DNA of 64,000 bases from Burkholderiales bacterium (GTDB lineage Bacteria; Pseudomonadota; Gammaproteobacteria; Burkholderiales; Burkholderiaceae_C): positions 124,001 through 188,000 of the forward strand of contig JAFKGE010000016.1 of the NCBI GenBank assembly GCA_017307865.1, read 5' to 3'. Position numbers and translations under genes: made by a program. A model generated the notes under the pieces. That model ran no database searches and had not been told where the DNA came from. It saw only the letters and a program-made list of their open reading frames with translations. Of this stretch, positions 49,112 through 57,803 are shown piece by piece. Numbering within the stretch: position 1 is the stretch's first letter; each line of letters begins with the position of its first letter.

Positions 49112-49620
49112 GGCTTGGCTTGTTCCTGTTGCAGCATGTAGACCAGATCGAGTTCGGGGCAGGGGCGGCCGAGCGCGGTCAGCGCGGCGGTGATCTGGCC
49201 GCGGTGGTGGGTGCCGTGGTTGAACACATGGGCCAGGGTGGCGGCGAACGGCAGCGACACCGCAGTGCCGCGCATGGTGGTGTAGTCGAGCGTGCCATCC
49301 CAAGCGGTGGGCGCCAGGTCGGCGATCAGGGGCGCCCAGCGCTCGGCGCCTTCGCGCAGGCGCTGCGCCAGACGGTGACGATCCGTCTCCAACTCCGCGT
49401 CGAGCGCCACGCGTGGTGACGTCCCCTCGGCAAAGCGCACGAACCAAAGTTTGTGCTCGCCCACCAGCAAATGATTCAGCGTGCCGTGGATGCTCTTGAA
49501 GAACAGGCCCATGTCGCGTCGGTAGTCTTCGTCGCTGACCTGTGCCACCGCATCCAGCAACCGCGCGGTGGCCCACGCGTTGTAGCGCGCCAGGGTGCTG
49601 AAGTGATCGGTCCAGTTCAC
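49108..49620 (-). CDS. DinB family protein
   Basis: A 170-residue four-helix-bundle protein. The metal-site histidines of the family are visible in FFKSIHGTLNHLLVGEHKLW and in HVFNHGTHHRGQITAAL. DinB-like proteins are putative metal-dependent enzymes, some acting as thiol transferases; the role here is unknown. The start is the GTG (49620) giving VNWTDHFSTLARYNAW, one base below the toxin stop. It is co-transcribed with liuC. Confidence 0.83.
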   Translation of the reverse strand: MNWTDHFSTLARYNAWATARLLDAVAQVSDEDYRRDMGLFFKSIHGTLNHLLVGEHKLWFVRFAEGTSPRVALDAELETDRHRLAQRLREGAERWAPLIADLAPTAWDGTLDYTTMRGTAVSLPFAATLAHVFNHGTHHRGQITAALTALGRPCPELDLVYMLQQEQAKP

Positions 49621-49621
49621 G

Positions 49622-50023
49622 TCAATGGCCCCAGACGCGCAGGCCCCGGTGCGCGGCCATGGCGTCGTAATCGCGGTCGCCGTGCAACAGCAGGTAGTCG
49701 CGGTCGATGCAGAAGGCGGCAATCATCACGTCGATGCTGCTGCGCACGGAGATGCCGCGCGCGCGCAGGTGACGATAGTGGTCGGCCGCGGCCAGAGCGA
49801 TGTCCTCGCCGCCGCAGGGCTCGACGCTCAGCGTCAGCAGCAGCAGGCGCGCCTGGCGCATGGCGCGCTCATGGCGAAATCCGCGCAGCACTTCGTAGAG
49901 CACCAGGTCGGGCACGACCAGGCGCGTCTGGCCGTCCTGCAGCAGGCGATCGAGCTCGTCGCAGGCGGCGGTGGGCCGGTCGGCGAAGAAGTCGATCCAG
50001 ACGCTGGAGTCAACGACCAGCAC
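49622..50023 (-). CDS. PIN domain ribonuclease, VapC-like toxin
   Basis: A 133-residue PIN-domain protein. Acidic residues expected in the Mg-binding site appear in VVDSSVWIDFF (Asp5), LYEVLRG (Glu near 44), SSIDVMIAAF (Asp near 98) and HGDRDYDAM (Asp near 115-117). VapC toxins cleave tRNA or rRNA and are held by the partner antitoxin. It begins with GTG and overlaps the antitoxin gene by 14 bases, a standard toxin-antitoxin layout. Confidence 0.87.
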   Translation of the reverse strand: MLVVDSSVWIDFFADRPTAACDELDRLLQDGQTRLVVPDLVLYEVLRGFRHERAMRQARLLLLTLSVEPCGGEDIALAAADHYRHLRARGISVRSSIDVMIAAFCIDRDYLLLHGDRDYDAMAAHRGLRVWGH

Positions 50024-50351
50024 GACGGCGCTTCTCCTGTGTTGACTTCGCCGACGTTCTGGCTTGCGGTTTGGTACGTTCTACGCGGTAACCGGCCCGG
50101 CGTTCGTGCAGTTCCAGCGCGGCGGGCACGGGTGCGTCGTCGGATCCAGCCTCAGGATCCGGCTGCGTCCAGTCGATGGATTCGTCGCCTTCCCACTTCA
50201 GCTTGCCGCGCCACTTCAGGATTTCACGATAGGCGGCCTGCCGCGCCAACAAGCGCAAGCCGGCTTCCACTGTGTCCTTCTTGGTGGTGTACGGGCCCGC
50301 TTGCATGGCCTTGGTCAGCAAGTCGTCGTCGATGTCAATGTTGGTTCGCAT
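50010..50351 (-). CDS. VapB-like antitoxin
   Basis: A 113-residue protein. The N-terminal MRTNIDIDDDLLTKAM is the ribbon-helix-helix type start of VapB/DUF2191 antitoxins, and KWRGKLKWEGDE resembles the toxin-binding tail of this group. A further 40 or so residues rich in Arg, Pro and Ala follow, so it is longer than most VapB proteins. It precedes and overlaps the PIN toxin. The pair lies inside the leucine-catabolism gene run, 39 bases below liuB. Confidence 0.82.
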   Translation of the reverse strand: MRTNIDIDDDLLTKAMQAGPYTTKKDTVEAGLRLLARQAAYREILKWRGKLKWEGDESIDWTQPDPEAGSDDAPVPAALELHERRAGYRVERTKPQARTSAKSTQEKRRRAGR

Positions 50352-50390
50352 GATGTGTATAAATTATCACATGAGCACACATTATGCACA

Positions 50391-52013
50391 TCACATGCGA
50401 AAAACGCCAAATCTGACGTCCGGCACCGGCGCGTTCTGCGCCGCCGACAGGCCCAGCGCCAGCATGCGGCGCGTGTCGGCGGGGTCGATGATGCCGTCGT
50501 CCCACAGGCGCGCGGTGGCGTAGTAGGGGTGGCCCTGGTGTTCGTACTGCTGGCGGATCGGGGCCTTGAAGGCTTCCTCTTCCTCGGCCGACCATTGGCC
50601 GCCCTTGGCCTCGATGCCGTCGCGCCGCACGGTGGCCAGCACGCTGGCGGCCTGCTCGCCGCCCATCACGCTGATGCGCGCGTTGGGCCACATCCACAAA
50701 AACCGCGGGCTGTACGCGCGCCCGCACATGCCGTAGTTGCCGGCGCCGAAGCTGCCGCCGATGATGACGGTGAACTTGGGCACGTTGGCCGTGGCCACGG
50801 CCGTGACCAGCTTGGCGCCGTGGCGCGCGATGCCTTCGTTCTCGTACTTGCGGCCCACCATGAAGCCGGTGATGTTCTGCAAGAAAACGAGCGGAATCTT
50901 GCGCTGGCAGCACAGCTCGATGAAGTGCGCGCCCTTTTGCGCCGATTCGCTGAACAGGATGCCGTTGTTGGCGACGATGCCAACCGGCATGCCCTCGATG
51001 TGGGCAAAGCCGCACACCAGCGTGGTGCCGAAGCGCGCCTTGAACTCCTGGAACTCGCTGCCGTCGACGATGCGGGCGATGATCTCGCGCACGTCGAAGG
51101 GCTTGCGCGAATCGGTGGGGATCACGCCGTGCAGTTCCTCGGCGGCGTACTTGGGCGCCACGGGGGGTTGCAGCGCGCCGGCGCGCGTCTTGGTGCGGTT
51201 CAGGTGCGCCACCACCTCGCGCGCCAGCGCCAGCGCGTGGGTGTCGTTTTGCGCCAGGTGGTCGGCCACGCCCGACAGGCGGGTGTGCACGTCGCCGCCG
51301 CCCAGGTCTTCGCTGCTCACCACCTCGCCCGTGGCGGCCTTGACCAGGGGCGGGCCGCCCAGAAAGATGGTGCCCTGGTTCTTGACGATGATGGCCTCGT
51401 CGCTCATGGCGGGCACGTAGGCGCCGCCGGCCGTGCAACTGCCCATGACGACCGCGATCTGCGCGATGCCCTGCGCGCTCAGGTTGGCCTGGTTGTAGAA
51501 GATGCGGCCGAAGTGCTCGCGGTCGGGGAAGACCTCGTCCTGGTTGGGCAGATTGGCGCCGCCCGAGTCGACCAGGTAGATGCAGGGCAGGCGGTTCTGC
51601 TCGGCGATCTCCTGCGCGCGCAGGTGCTTTTTGACGGTCATCGGGTAATAGGTGCCGCCCTTCACCGTGGCGTCGTTGCAGACGATCATGCAGTCCACGC
51701 CCGACACGCGGCCGATGCCGGCCACCAGCCCCGCCGCCGGCGCCGCGTCCGTGCCATCGCGGTCCGGGTACATGTGCAGCGCGGCCAGCGGCGCGATTTC
51801 CAGAAAGGGCGTGCCCGGGTCCAGCAGCATCTGCACGCGCACGCGCGGCAGCAGCTTGCCGCGGTCCATGTGCTTCTTGCGCGCGGCCTCGCCGCCGCCC
51901 TGCCCGACCTTGGCGACCGTGGCATGAAGGTCGGCCACCAGCGCGCGCATCGCGTCGGCGTTGGCCTGAAAGTCGGCCGAACGGGCATTGAGCTTGGATT
52001 GAATGACGGGCAT
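50391..52013 (-). CDS. liuB: Methylcrotonyl-CoA carboxylase, carboxyltransferase beta subunit
   Basis: A 540-residue carboxyltransferase of the acyl-CoA carboxylase family. It has the double crotonase-like fold with [32 protein letters not shown] and [16 protein letters not shown], all typical of the MCC beta subunit. The family start [10 protein letters not shown]-like segment ([17 protein letters not shown]) is present. It works with biotinylated LiuD. An AMP-dependent synthetase lies just upstream. Confidence 0.93.
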   Translation of the reverse strand: MPVIQSKLNARSADFQANADAMRALVADLHATVAKVGQGGGEAARKKHMDRGKLLPRVRVQMLLDPGTPFLEIAPLAALHMYPDRDGTDAAPAAGLVAGIGRVSGVDCMIVCNDATVKGGTYYPMTVKKHLRAQEIAEQNRLPCIYLVDSGGANLPNQDEVFPDREHFGRIFYNQANLSAQGIAQIAVVMGSCTAGGAYVPAMSDEAIIVKNQGTIFLGGPPLVKAATGEVVSSEDLGGGDVHTRLSGVADHLAQNDTHALALAREVVAHLNRTKTRAGALQPPVAPKYAAEELHGVIPTDSRKPFDVREIIARIVDGSEFQEFKARFGTTLVCGFAHIEGMPVGIVANNGILFSESAQKGAHFIELCCQRKIPLVFLQNITGFMVGRKYENEGIARHGAKLVTAVATANVPKFTVIIGGSFGAGNYGMCGRAYSPRFLWMWPNARISVMGGEQAASVLATVRRDGIEAKGGQWSAEEEEAFKAPIRQQYEHQGHPYYATARLWDDGIIDPADTRRMLALGLSAAQNAPVPDVRFGVFRM

Positions 52014-52023
52014 GGATAACCTT

Positions 52024-52080
52024 TACTATGAATCGAATAGCTGTTCGCGCTTGTCGGACGCCGGCTCAAGCCGTTTTTTG
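52024..52080. repeat. Dispersed intergenic repeat, family A
   Basis: TACTATGAATCGAATAGCTG, then TTCGCGCTTGTCGGACGCCGG, then CTCAAGCCGTTTTTTG. A copy filling the gap between the synthetase and liuB and overlapping the last residues of the synthetase. Confidence 0.7.
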
Positions 52081-53784
52081 TTCGGATATTCCAAGTTCGC
52101 GCACCATCGCCTCGCGAATCTTGAACTTCTGGATCTTGCCCGTCACCGTCATCGGAAAGGCGTCGACGAAGCGGATGTAGCGCGGCACCTTGTAGTGCGC
52201 GATCTTGCCTTGGCAGAAGGCGCGCACCTCGTCTGCGGTCAAATCCTGTCCGGGCTTGGTGATGATCCAGGCGCACAGCTCCTCGCCGAACTTCAGGTCG
52301 GGCACGCCCACCACCTGCACGTCCTGCACCTGCGGATGGCGATAGAGGAATTCCTCGATCTCGCGCGGATAGACGTTCTCGCCGCCGCGGATCACCATGT
52401 CCTTGATGCGGCCGACGATGTTGACGTAGCCCTCCTCGTCCATGGTGGCCAGGTCGCCCGTGTGCATCCAGCCCTCGGCATCGATCGCCTCGGCGGTGCG
52501 CGCCGGGTCTTCCCAATAGCCCTGCATCACCGAGTAGCCCTTGGTGCAGAACTCGCCGCGTTCGCCCACCGGCACGGTCTCGCCGCTTGCGGGGTCGATG
52601 ATCTTGATCTGCAGGTGCGGCTGCACCCCACCGACGGTGGACACGCGCTTGTCCAGCGGCGTGTCGGTGGAGCTCTGGCAGCTGACGGGCGAAGTCTCGG
52701 TCATGCCGTAGGCGATGGTCACCTCGCGCATGTGCATCTCGCTTTGCACGCGCTTCATCACCTCGACCGGGCAGGGGCTGCCGGCCATGATGCCGGTGCG
52801 CAGGGTGGACAGGTCGAACTCCGCAAAGCGCGGGTGATCCAGCTCGGCGATGAACATGGTGGGCACGCCGTGCAGGCCGGTGCACTTTTCGTCCTGCACC
52901 GTCTGCAGCACCGACAGCGGCTCGAACGCGTCGTTGGGGTAGACGATGCAGCCGCCGTGCGTCAGCACCGCCAGGTTGCCCAGCACCATGCCGAAGCAGT
53001 GGTACAGCGGCACGGGGATGCACAGGCGGTCCTGCTCGGTCAGCTTCATCGCCTCGCCGATGAAAAAGCCGTTGTTCAGGATGTTGCGGTGCGTCAGCGT
53101 GGCGCCCTTGGGAAAACCGGTGGTGCCGCTGGTGAACTGGATGTTGATGGCATCCTGGTTGTGCAGCAGCCGCGCCACCTGCGCCAGGCGCGCATCCTGC
53201 GGGTCGCCGGTCTTCAGCAGCGCCGAAAAGCGGCTGAAGCCCGCTTCGTCCGCTCCTTCGCCTTCGACGTCGATCCAGAACACGTGTTGCAGATGCGGCA
53301 GGGTCTTGGACTGCAGGGCCTCGCCTGCCTTGGCGTGCGCCCACTCGGGCGCCAGCTCGCGCAGCATGCCCAGGTAGTCGCTGGTCTTGAAGCGCGGCAT
53401 GGTGACCAGCGCCTTGCACGCCACCTTGTTGAGCGCGTATTCCACCTCGGCCGTGCGGTAGGCCGGGTTGATGTTGACCAGCACCAGCCCCGCCATGGCG
53501 GTGGCCAGTTGCATCAACACCCATTCGGCGTTGTTGTGCGACCAGATGCCGATGCGATCGCCGGGCTTGAGGCCCAGCGCCAGCAAGGCGCTGGCCAGGC
53601 GGCGCGACTCGGTCTGCAACTGGCGATAGGTGTAGCGGCGCTTCTGGTGCGCCGACACCAGAGCTTCGCGCTCGGGAAAGCGCGCGACCATGTCGTCGAA
53701 GAAGGCGCCGATGGTCTGCTCGATCAGGGCCGGGCGGGTGGCGCCCTGGGCGTGGCTGTGGGTCAAGGTTTGCTGGCTGCTCAT
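52066..53784 (-). CDS. AMP-dependent acyl-CoA synthetase (fatty acyl-CoA ligase type)
   Basis: A 572-residue adenylate-forming ligase. Motifs are [18 protein letters not shown] (phosphate loop), [29 protein letters not shown] and the C-terminal catalytic Lys in [13 protein letters not shown]. It activates a medium- or branched-chain fatty acid to CoA. As the first gene of the leucine run it may feed branched acyl-CoAs into the pathway. It is distinct in architecture from the two 649-residue ligases of the transporter modules. Confidence 0.92.
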   Translation of the reverse strand: MSSQQTLTHSHAQGATRPALIEQTIGAFFDDMVARFPEREALVSAHQKRRYTYRQLQTESRRLASALLALGLKPGDRIGIWSHNNAEWVLMQLATAMAGLVLVNINPAYRTAEVEYALNKVACKALVTMPRFKTSDYLGMLRELAPEWAHAKAGEALQSKTLPHLQHVFWIDVEGEGADEAGFSRFSALLKTGDPQDARLAQVARLLHNQDAINIQFTSGTTGFPKGATLTHRNILNNGFFIGEAMKLTEQDRLCIPVPLYHCFGMVLGNLAVLTHGGCIVYPNDAFEPLSVLQTVQDEKCTGLHGVPTMFIAELDHPRFAEFDLSTLRTGIMAGSPCPVEVMKRVQSEMHMREVTIAYGMTETSPVSCQSSTDTPLDKRVSTVGGVQPHLQIKIIDPASGETVPVGERGEFCTKGYSVMQGYWEDPARTAEAIDAEGWMHTGDLATMDEEGYVNIVGRIKDMVIRGGENVYPREIEEFLYRHPQVQDVQVVGVPDLKFGEELCAWIITKPGQDLTADEVRAFCQGKIAHYKVPRYIRFVDAFPMTVTGKIQKFKIREAMVRELGISEQKTA

Positions 53785-53911
53785 GGTGCTTGTCTCCGCT
53801 GGCGTCGGCAGGCGCGGCTCATCACACGCGCAAGTTCCGCCTGTCGGCGCAGCTTACGCCGCCAAGGCCGTGAGTGAAATGACAAAATGGTTGCAAATCC
53901 AGCCATCGTTC

Positions 53912-54985
53912 ATGAGCTCACCTGATCGAACCGGGGCCGCGCCCGACATTGCGGCGCCCACCGGCACACCGATGGCGTTCGTCCGCGCCATCGTACAGGC
54001 CTACGCGCAGCGCGGCCTGGATGCCGATGCCGCCCTGGCCAAGGCACAAATCACGACACCTGCCGGGGCGGCAGAGGCCGGGTACGTCAGCGCCCTGCAG
54101 TTCGAGCGCCTGTGCTTTGCGGCCATGCAGGAACTGGACGACGAGGCGCCCGGCTGGTTTCACCGCCGCCTGCCTTGGGGCAGCTACGGCATGCTGGCAC
54201 GCGCCTCGCAGGGGGCCCCCACGCTGGGCGTGGCGCTGACGCGCTGGTGCCGCCACCACGGCCTGCTGACGTCGGACGTTCAATTGCGGCTGGCGGTGGC
54301 GGGCGACCGCGCCAGCGTGCAACTGACGGGCCAGCTGCCCGCCACGGCACCGCGCGAGTTCGCCCTGCTCTCGCTGCTGCGCAACGTGCACGGCCTGGCC
54401 TGCTGGTGGACCGACTCGCGCATCCCTCTGCAGTCGGCCGACTTTCCCTTTGCCGCGCCACCGCATGCCGAGGTCTATGCCCGGCTGTTTCCGGGCCCGG
54501 TGGTGTTCGACGCACCCGCCGCCGCCCTGCGCTTCGACGCCCGCTACCTCGACTTGCCCTTGCGCCGCGACAACGCCGCGCTCGACCAGATGCTGCATCG
54601 CGCCCTGCCGCTGATGGTGCGGCCCTATCGGCGCGACCGCCTGCTGGCGCTGCGGGTGCGCCAGCTGCTGCAGGCCGACCTGGCGCACACGGCGCAATCG
54701 CTGGCGGCCGCGCTGGCCTTGTCGCCCCGCAGCCTGCACCGGCAGCTGGCGGCCGAGGGCATGGCCTTGCAAGCCCTCAAGGACGAGCAGCGCCAGGCGC
54801 GCGCGGTCGAACTGCTGCAGCGCAGCCGGCGGCCCGTCAAGCAGATCGCGCGCGAGGTGGGTTTTGGCAGCGACAAGAGCTTTGCCCGCGCCTTTCGCCT
54901 CTGGACCGGGCAAACCCCCGAGGCCTGCCGCAACGACGGCCGCGCCGACGCTCAGGCGGGCGCGCGACCCGCGAACGCGGCGTAG
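53912..54985 (+). CDS. AraC family transcriptional regulator
   Basis: A 357-residue regulator. The N-terminal two thirds form a ligand-binding domain (PF12625-like, with HRRLPWGSYGMLARAS and ALLSLLRNVHGLACWW), and the C-terminal two helix-turn-helix motifs include TAQSLAAALALSPRSLHRQLA and REVGFGSDKSFARAFRLWTGQTPEA. It may activate the divergent acyl-CoA synthetase/leucine run, but no operator is visible. The start is uncertain: ATG codons at 53879, 53912 and 53972 are in frame and none has a clear ribosome site. Its 3' end overlaps thiE by 34 bases on the opposite strand. Confidence 0.84.
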   Translation: MSSPDRTGAAPDIAAPTGTPMAFVRAIVQAYAQRGLDADAALAKAQITTPAGAAEAGYVSALQFERLCFAAMQELDDEAPGWFHRRLPWGSYGMLARASQGAPTLGVALTRWCRHHGLLTSDVQLRLAVAGDRASVQLTGQLPATAPREFALLSLLRNVHGLACWWTDSRIPLQSADFPFAAPPHAEVYARLFPGPVVFDAPAAALRFDARYLDLPLRRDNAALDQMLHRALPLMVRPYRRDRLLALRVRQLLQADLAHTAQSLAAALALSPRSLHRQLAAEGMALQALKDEQRQARAVELLQRSRRPVKQIAREVGFGSDKSFARAFRLWTGQTPEACRNDGRADAQAGARPANAA

Positions 54986-55641
54986 AGCGCACTGGCCGCC
55001 GCCTGCGGATCGGCCGCGCTGCAGATCGCCGACACCACGCACACCCCGACCACGCCGCTGCCGCGCAGCAGGGCCGCGCGCGCCACGTCGATGCCGCCGA
55101 TGGCGACGCAGGGCAGGCCGGCCTGCGCGGCCAGGGCGCGCACGCCGTCCAGGCCCAGGCCCGCGCCGGCGTCCGGCTTGGTGGCGGTGTCGAAGGCCGG
55201 CGAAAGCCCGATCAGATCGACATAGCCGCTGGCCCGCGCGGCAGCGCATTCCGCTGCGCTGGCGGCCGACAGCCCGAGCAGGGGCCGCGGGCCCAGGATG
55301 CGCCGCACCTCGGCCACCGGCACATCGCCCTGACCGACGTGGATGTGCACGTTCCGACCTTCGTCCAGCAATTGCCGTGCCACGGCCACCCGGTCGTTGA
55401 CGACCACCGGCACGCGTCGCCCGGTGCCACGCGTGACGGCCTGCACGGCATCCAGCACTTGACGCGTCAGCTGCGCAAAGGCCTCATCGTCCAAGTTCTT
55501 GTCGCGCACCTGCACGATGCCCGCACCCCCGGCCACCGCCGCCGCCACCGTCTGCGCCACCGTGCGGCCGGCGCACGCGCACAGGTCGGTGTCGGTGACG
55601 AAGTACAGGCGGGGATCGACCCCGCTCCAGCGCGCATCCAT
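54952..55641 (-). CDS. thiE: Thiamine phosphate synthase
   Basis: A 229-residue TIM-barrel enzyme that joins the pyrimidine and thiazole moieties into thiamine phosphate. Visible motifs are GIVQVRDKNLDD (substrate Lys/Asp), NDRVAVA, HVGQGDVP and GLSPAFDTATKPDAG. It overlaps the convergent AraC gene by 34 bases. It follows thiM by 20 bases and is probably co-transcribed with it. No riboswitch is visible ahead of thiM. Confidence 0.93.
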   Translation of the reverse strand: MDARWSGVDPRLYFVTDTDLCACAGRTVAQTVAAAVAGGAGIVQVRDKNLDDEAFAQLTRQVLDAVQAVTRGTGRRVPVVVNDRVAVARQLLDEGRNVHIHVGQGDVPVAEVRRILGPRPLLGLSAASAAECAAARASGYVDLIGLSPAFDTATKPDAGAGLGLDGVRALAAQAGLPCVAIGGIDVARAALLRGSGVVGVCVVSAICSAADPQAAASALYAAFAGRAPA

Positions 55642-55661
55642 GGCGGGGTACGGCTTTCTGC

Positions 55662-56516
55662 TCAGAGCGTTCGCGTTTCGACCTGCACGTCGGCCCGTGC
55701 GAAATCGGCCGATGGCAGCGCATGCAGCGCGTCGACAAACGCCACCTGAAAACTGCCAGGCCCCGCCGCCCGCGCACCGGCTGCCGCCCCGGCCAGCGCG
55801 AAGTGCGCGTGCGCCGCCACCGTGGCCGCCCAGTCGCCCGCAAGCCGCTCGCCGCCCAAGGCGCGACCCGCCGCCAGGTAGGCGACGACCAGCGCGCCCA
55901 GCGCGCAGCCCATGCCGACCACCTTGGGCATCAGGGCGTGACCGCCGCCGATGCGGGCGACGAGCGCTTGCGCGCCCTCCACGGCCACCACCGCATCGCG
56001 CGCGCCCGACACGGCCACCACGCCACCCGTGGTCTGCGCCAGCCGGATGGCCGCCGGCAGCACGGCGTCGACCTCGTCGGTCGAGTCCACGCCACGGCCG
56101 CCGGCGCCAGCGCCCGCCAGCGCGGCGATCTCCGACGCGTTGCCGCGCACCACGGTGGGCCGCGCCGCCGCCGCCTGGCGAATCTTGATGGTGCGAAAGG
56201 CCACGACACCCACGCTCACCGGGTCCAGCACCCAGGGCTTGCCCGTCTCGCTGGCCACGCTGATCGCGGCATCCGCAGCCAGCAGTTGGTGGTTGCTGGC
56301 CGTTCCCAGGTTGATCAGGATGCCGTCGGCCACGCCGGCAAACTGCGCCGCGTCGGCCTCGTGGTCGATCATGGCCGGCGCAGCGCCCGCGGCCAGCAGC
56401 ACGTTGGCGCTGAACTGCTGCACCACCGTATTGGTGATGGCCTGCACCAGCGGCGCCGAGACCTGCAGGCGGGCGTGCAGGGCCGGCAGATCGGGCGTGA
56501 AAGCGGTCGTGCTCAT
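55662..56516 (-). CDS. thiM: Hydroxyethylthiazole kinase
   Basis: A 284-residue ribokinase-fold enzyme that salvages hydroxyethylthiazole by phosphorylation. The catalytic Cys lies in GMGCALGALV, and the family segments NTVVQQFSANVLLAAGAAPAM and PWVLDPVSVGVVAFR are clear. With ThiE it supports thiamine salvage rather than de novo synthesis at this locus. Confidence 0.93.
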   Translation of the reverse strand: MSTTAFTPDLPALHARLQVSAPLVQAITNTVVQQFSANVLLAAGAAPAMIDHEADAAQFAGVADGILINLGTASNHQLLAADAAISVASETGKPWVLDPVSVGVVAFRTIKIRQAAAARPTVVRGNASEIAALAGAGAGGRGVDSTDEVDAVLPAAIRLAQTTGGVVAVSGARDAVVAVEGAQALVARIGGGHALMPKVVGMGCALGALVVAYLAAGRALGGERLAGDWAATVAAHAHFALAGAAAGARAAGPGSFQVAFVDALHALPSADFARADVQVETRTL

Positions 56517-56540
56517 GTCAAAAGATGGGAAAGGCGCCGG

Positions 56541-56726
56541 TCAAGCGCGCGGCCACAGCTGCTGCACGAACAGCACGGCAAAAAAACCGAACGCTGCCAG
56601 CAAGGTCCACTTCAGGATCAGCCAGCCGCGCCGGCGATGCCGCTGCTGGCCGGTGAGAGCGAACATCCCGTAGCTGACGGCGGCTGCCAGCAAAGCCAGC
56701 AGGATCAAAAGGCGAAACAGCGTCAC
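56541..56726 (-). CDS. Small two-segment membrane protein
   Basis: A 61-residue protein with two hydrophobic helices (about 4-24 and 36-56) joined by a basic turn (QQRHRRRG), which would place the turn in the cytoplasm. It starts with GTG. It lies between lpxC and thiM on the same strand, where small proteins of this kind are commonly encoded in related genomes. Function unknown. Confidence 0.62.
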   Translation of the reverse strand: MTLFRLLILLALLAAAVSYGMFALTGQQRHRRRGWLILKWTLLAAFGFFAVLFVQQLWPRA

Positions 56727-56757
56727 GGCAGTTCAGGCTGGCCGATGCGCCCGCGCC

Positions 56758-57681
56758 CTACCAGGCCCGCGCCAGCTCGGCAAAGCCCGCCGGCGCCTGG
56801 CGCGCGTGCTCGAAGCTGACCAGCTCCCAGGCATCGGCCTGCGCCAGCAGGGCGCGCAGCAACTGGTTGTTGAGCGCGTGACCGGAGCGAAAGGCGCTGT
56901 AGGCCGCCAGCATGGGGTGACCGATGCAGTACAGGTCGCCAATGGCGTCCAGGATCTTGTGCTTGGCGAATTCCTCCGCGTAGCGCAGACCGTCGGCGTT
57001 GAGCACCTTGGTGTCGTCCATCACGATGGCGTTGTCCAGGCCGCCGCCCAGCGCCAGGCCGTTGGCGCGCATGGTCTCGACGTCGCGCGAGAAGGCGAAG
57101 GTGCGCGCGCGCGCGATGTCGCGGCTGTAGCGGCCCGAGCCCATGTCGAACTCGACGCGCTGCCCGGTGGCGTCCACCGCCGGGTGATGAAACTCGATCT
57201 CGAAACTGAGCGTGAAGCCGTGATGCGGCGTGAGAAGCGCCCACTTGATCTGCTCGCCCTCGCCTTCGCTCACCTCCACCGGCTTGAGCACCCGCAGAAA
57301 CTTCTTGGGCGCCTTCTGCGGCTCGATGCCGGCGCTTTGCAGCAGGTAGACGAAGGAGGAGGCCGAGCCGTCGAGAATGGGCACCTCCTCGGCGGTGATG
57401 TCGATGTACAGGTTGTCCAGCCCCAGGCCGGCGCAGGCCGACATCAGGTGCTCGATGGTGCGCACCTTGACGTCGCCACGCGAGATGGTGGAGGCCAGGC
57501 GCGTGTCGGTGACCGATTGCGCGTTGACGGGGATGTCGACCGGCTGCGGCAGGTCGATGCGGCGAAACACGATGCCGGTATCCGGCGGCGCCGGACGCAG
57601 CGTGAGCTCGACCCGCTCGCCGCTGTGCAGGCCGACGCCCACCGCGCGGGTCAGCGTCTTGAGGGTGCGTTGCGCAAGCAT
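56758..57681 (-). CDS. lpxC: UDP-3-O-acyl-N-acetylglucosamine deacetylase
   Basis: A 307-residue zinc hydrolase that commits precursors to lipid A. Metal and catalytic motifs are [12 protein letters not shown] (His), [10 protein letters not shown] (Asp) and [12 protein letters not shown] (His). The N-terminal [18 protein letters not shown] matches the family. Placed directly after ftsZ as usual in beta- and gammaproteobacteria. An AT-rich stretch precedes the ATG and may hold its own promoter. Confidence 0.96.
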   Translation of the reverse strand: MLAQRTLKTLTRAVGVGLHSGERVELTLRPAPPDTGIVFRRIDLPQPVDIPVNAQSVTDTRLASTISRGDVKVRTIEHLMSACAGLGLDNLYIDITAEEVPILDGSASSFVYLLQSAGIEPQKAPKKFLRVLKPVEVSEGEGEQIKWALLTPHHGFTLSFEIEFHHPAVDATGQRVEFDMGSGRYSRDIARARTFAFSRDVETMRANGLALGGGLDNAIVMDDTKVLNADGLRYAEEFAKHKILDAIGDLYCIGHPMLAAYSAFRSGHALNNQLLRALLAQADAWELVSFEHARQAPAGFAELARAW

Positions 57682-57737
57682 AACCGTGGATTTTAATTTT
57701 TTTGGCGCACGTCATCCTGCCTGGCCGCCAAAGCGAA

Positions 57738-57787
57738 GCGCCCCGGACGGGGCGCCTCACCAGTCCGTCCGGCACGCGCGGACGGAC
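57738..57787 (-). other. Two GC-rich hairpins between ftsZ and lpxC
   Basis: GTCCGTCCG/CGGACGGAC (57763-57771 and 57779-57787, 9-bp stem, 7-base loop) and GCGCCCC/GGGGCGC (57738-57744 and 57749-57755, 4-base loop). Both are perfect. No T-tract follows in the ftsZ direction, so they may attenuate or protect the transcript rather than terminate it. Confidence 0.55.
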
Positions 57788-57803
57788 CGGAGCCGATGAC
57801 CGA

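Noticed and set aside
55642-56726. Thiamine riboswitch ahead of thiM or thiE
   Set aside because: The gaps are too short (20-25 bases) for the aptamer, and no conserved thi-box sequence was seen.
57738-57787. Intrinsic terminator after ftsZ
   Set aside because: Both hairpins are strong, but no T-tract follows, so a standard Rho-independent terminator is not supported.
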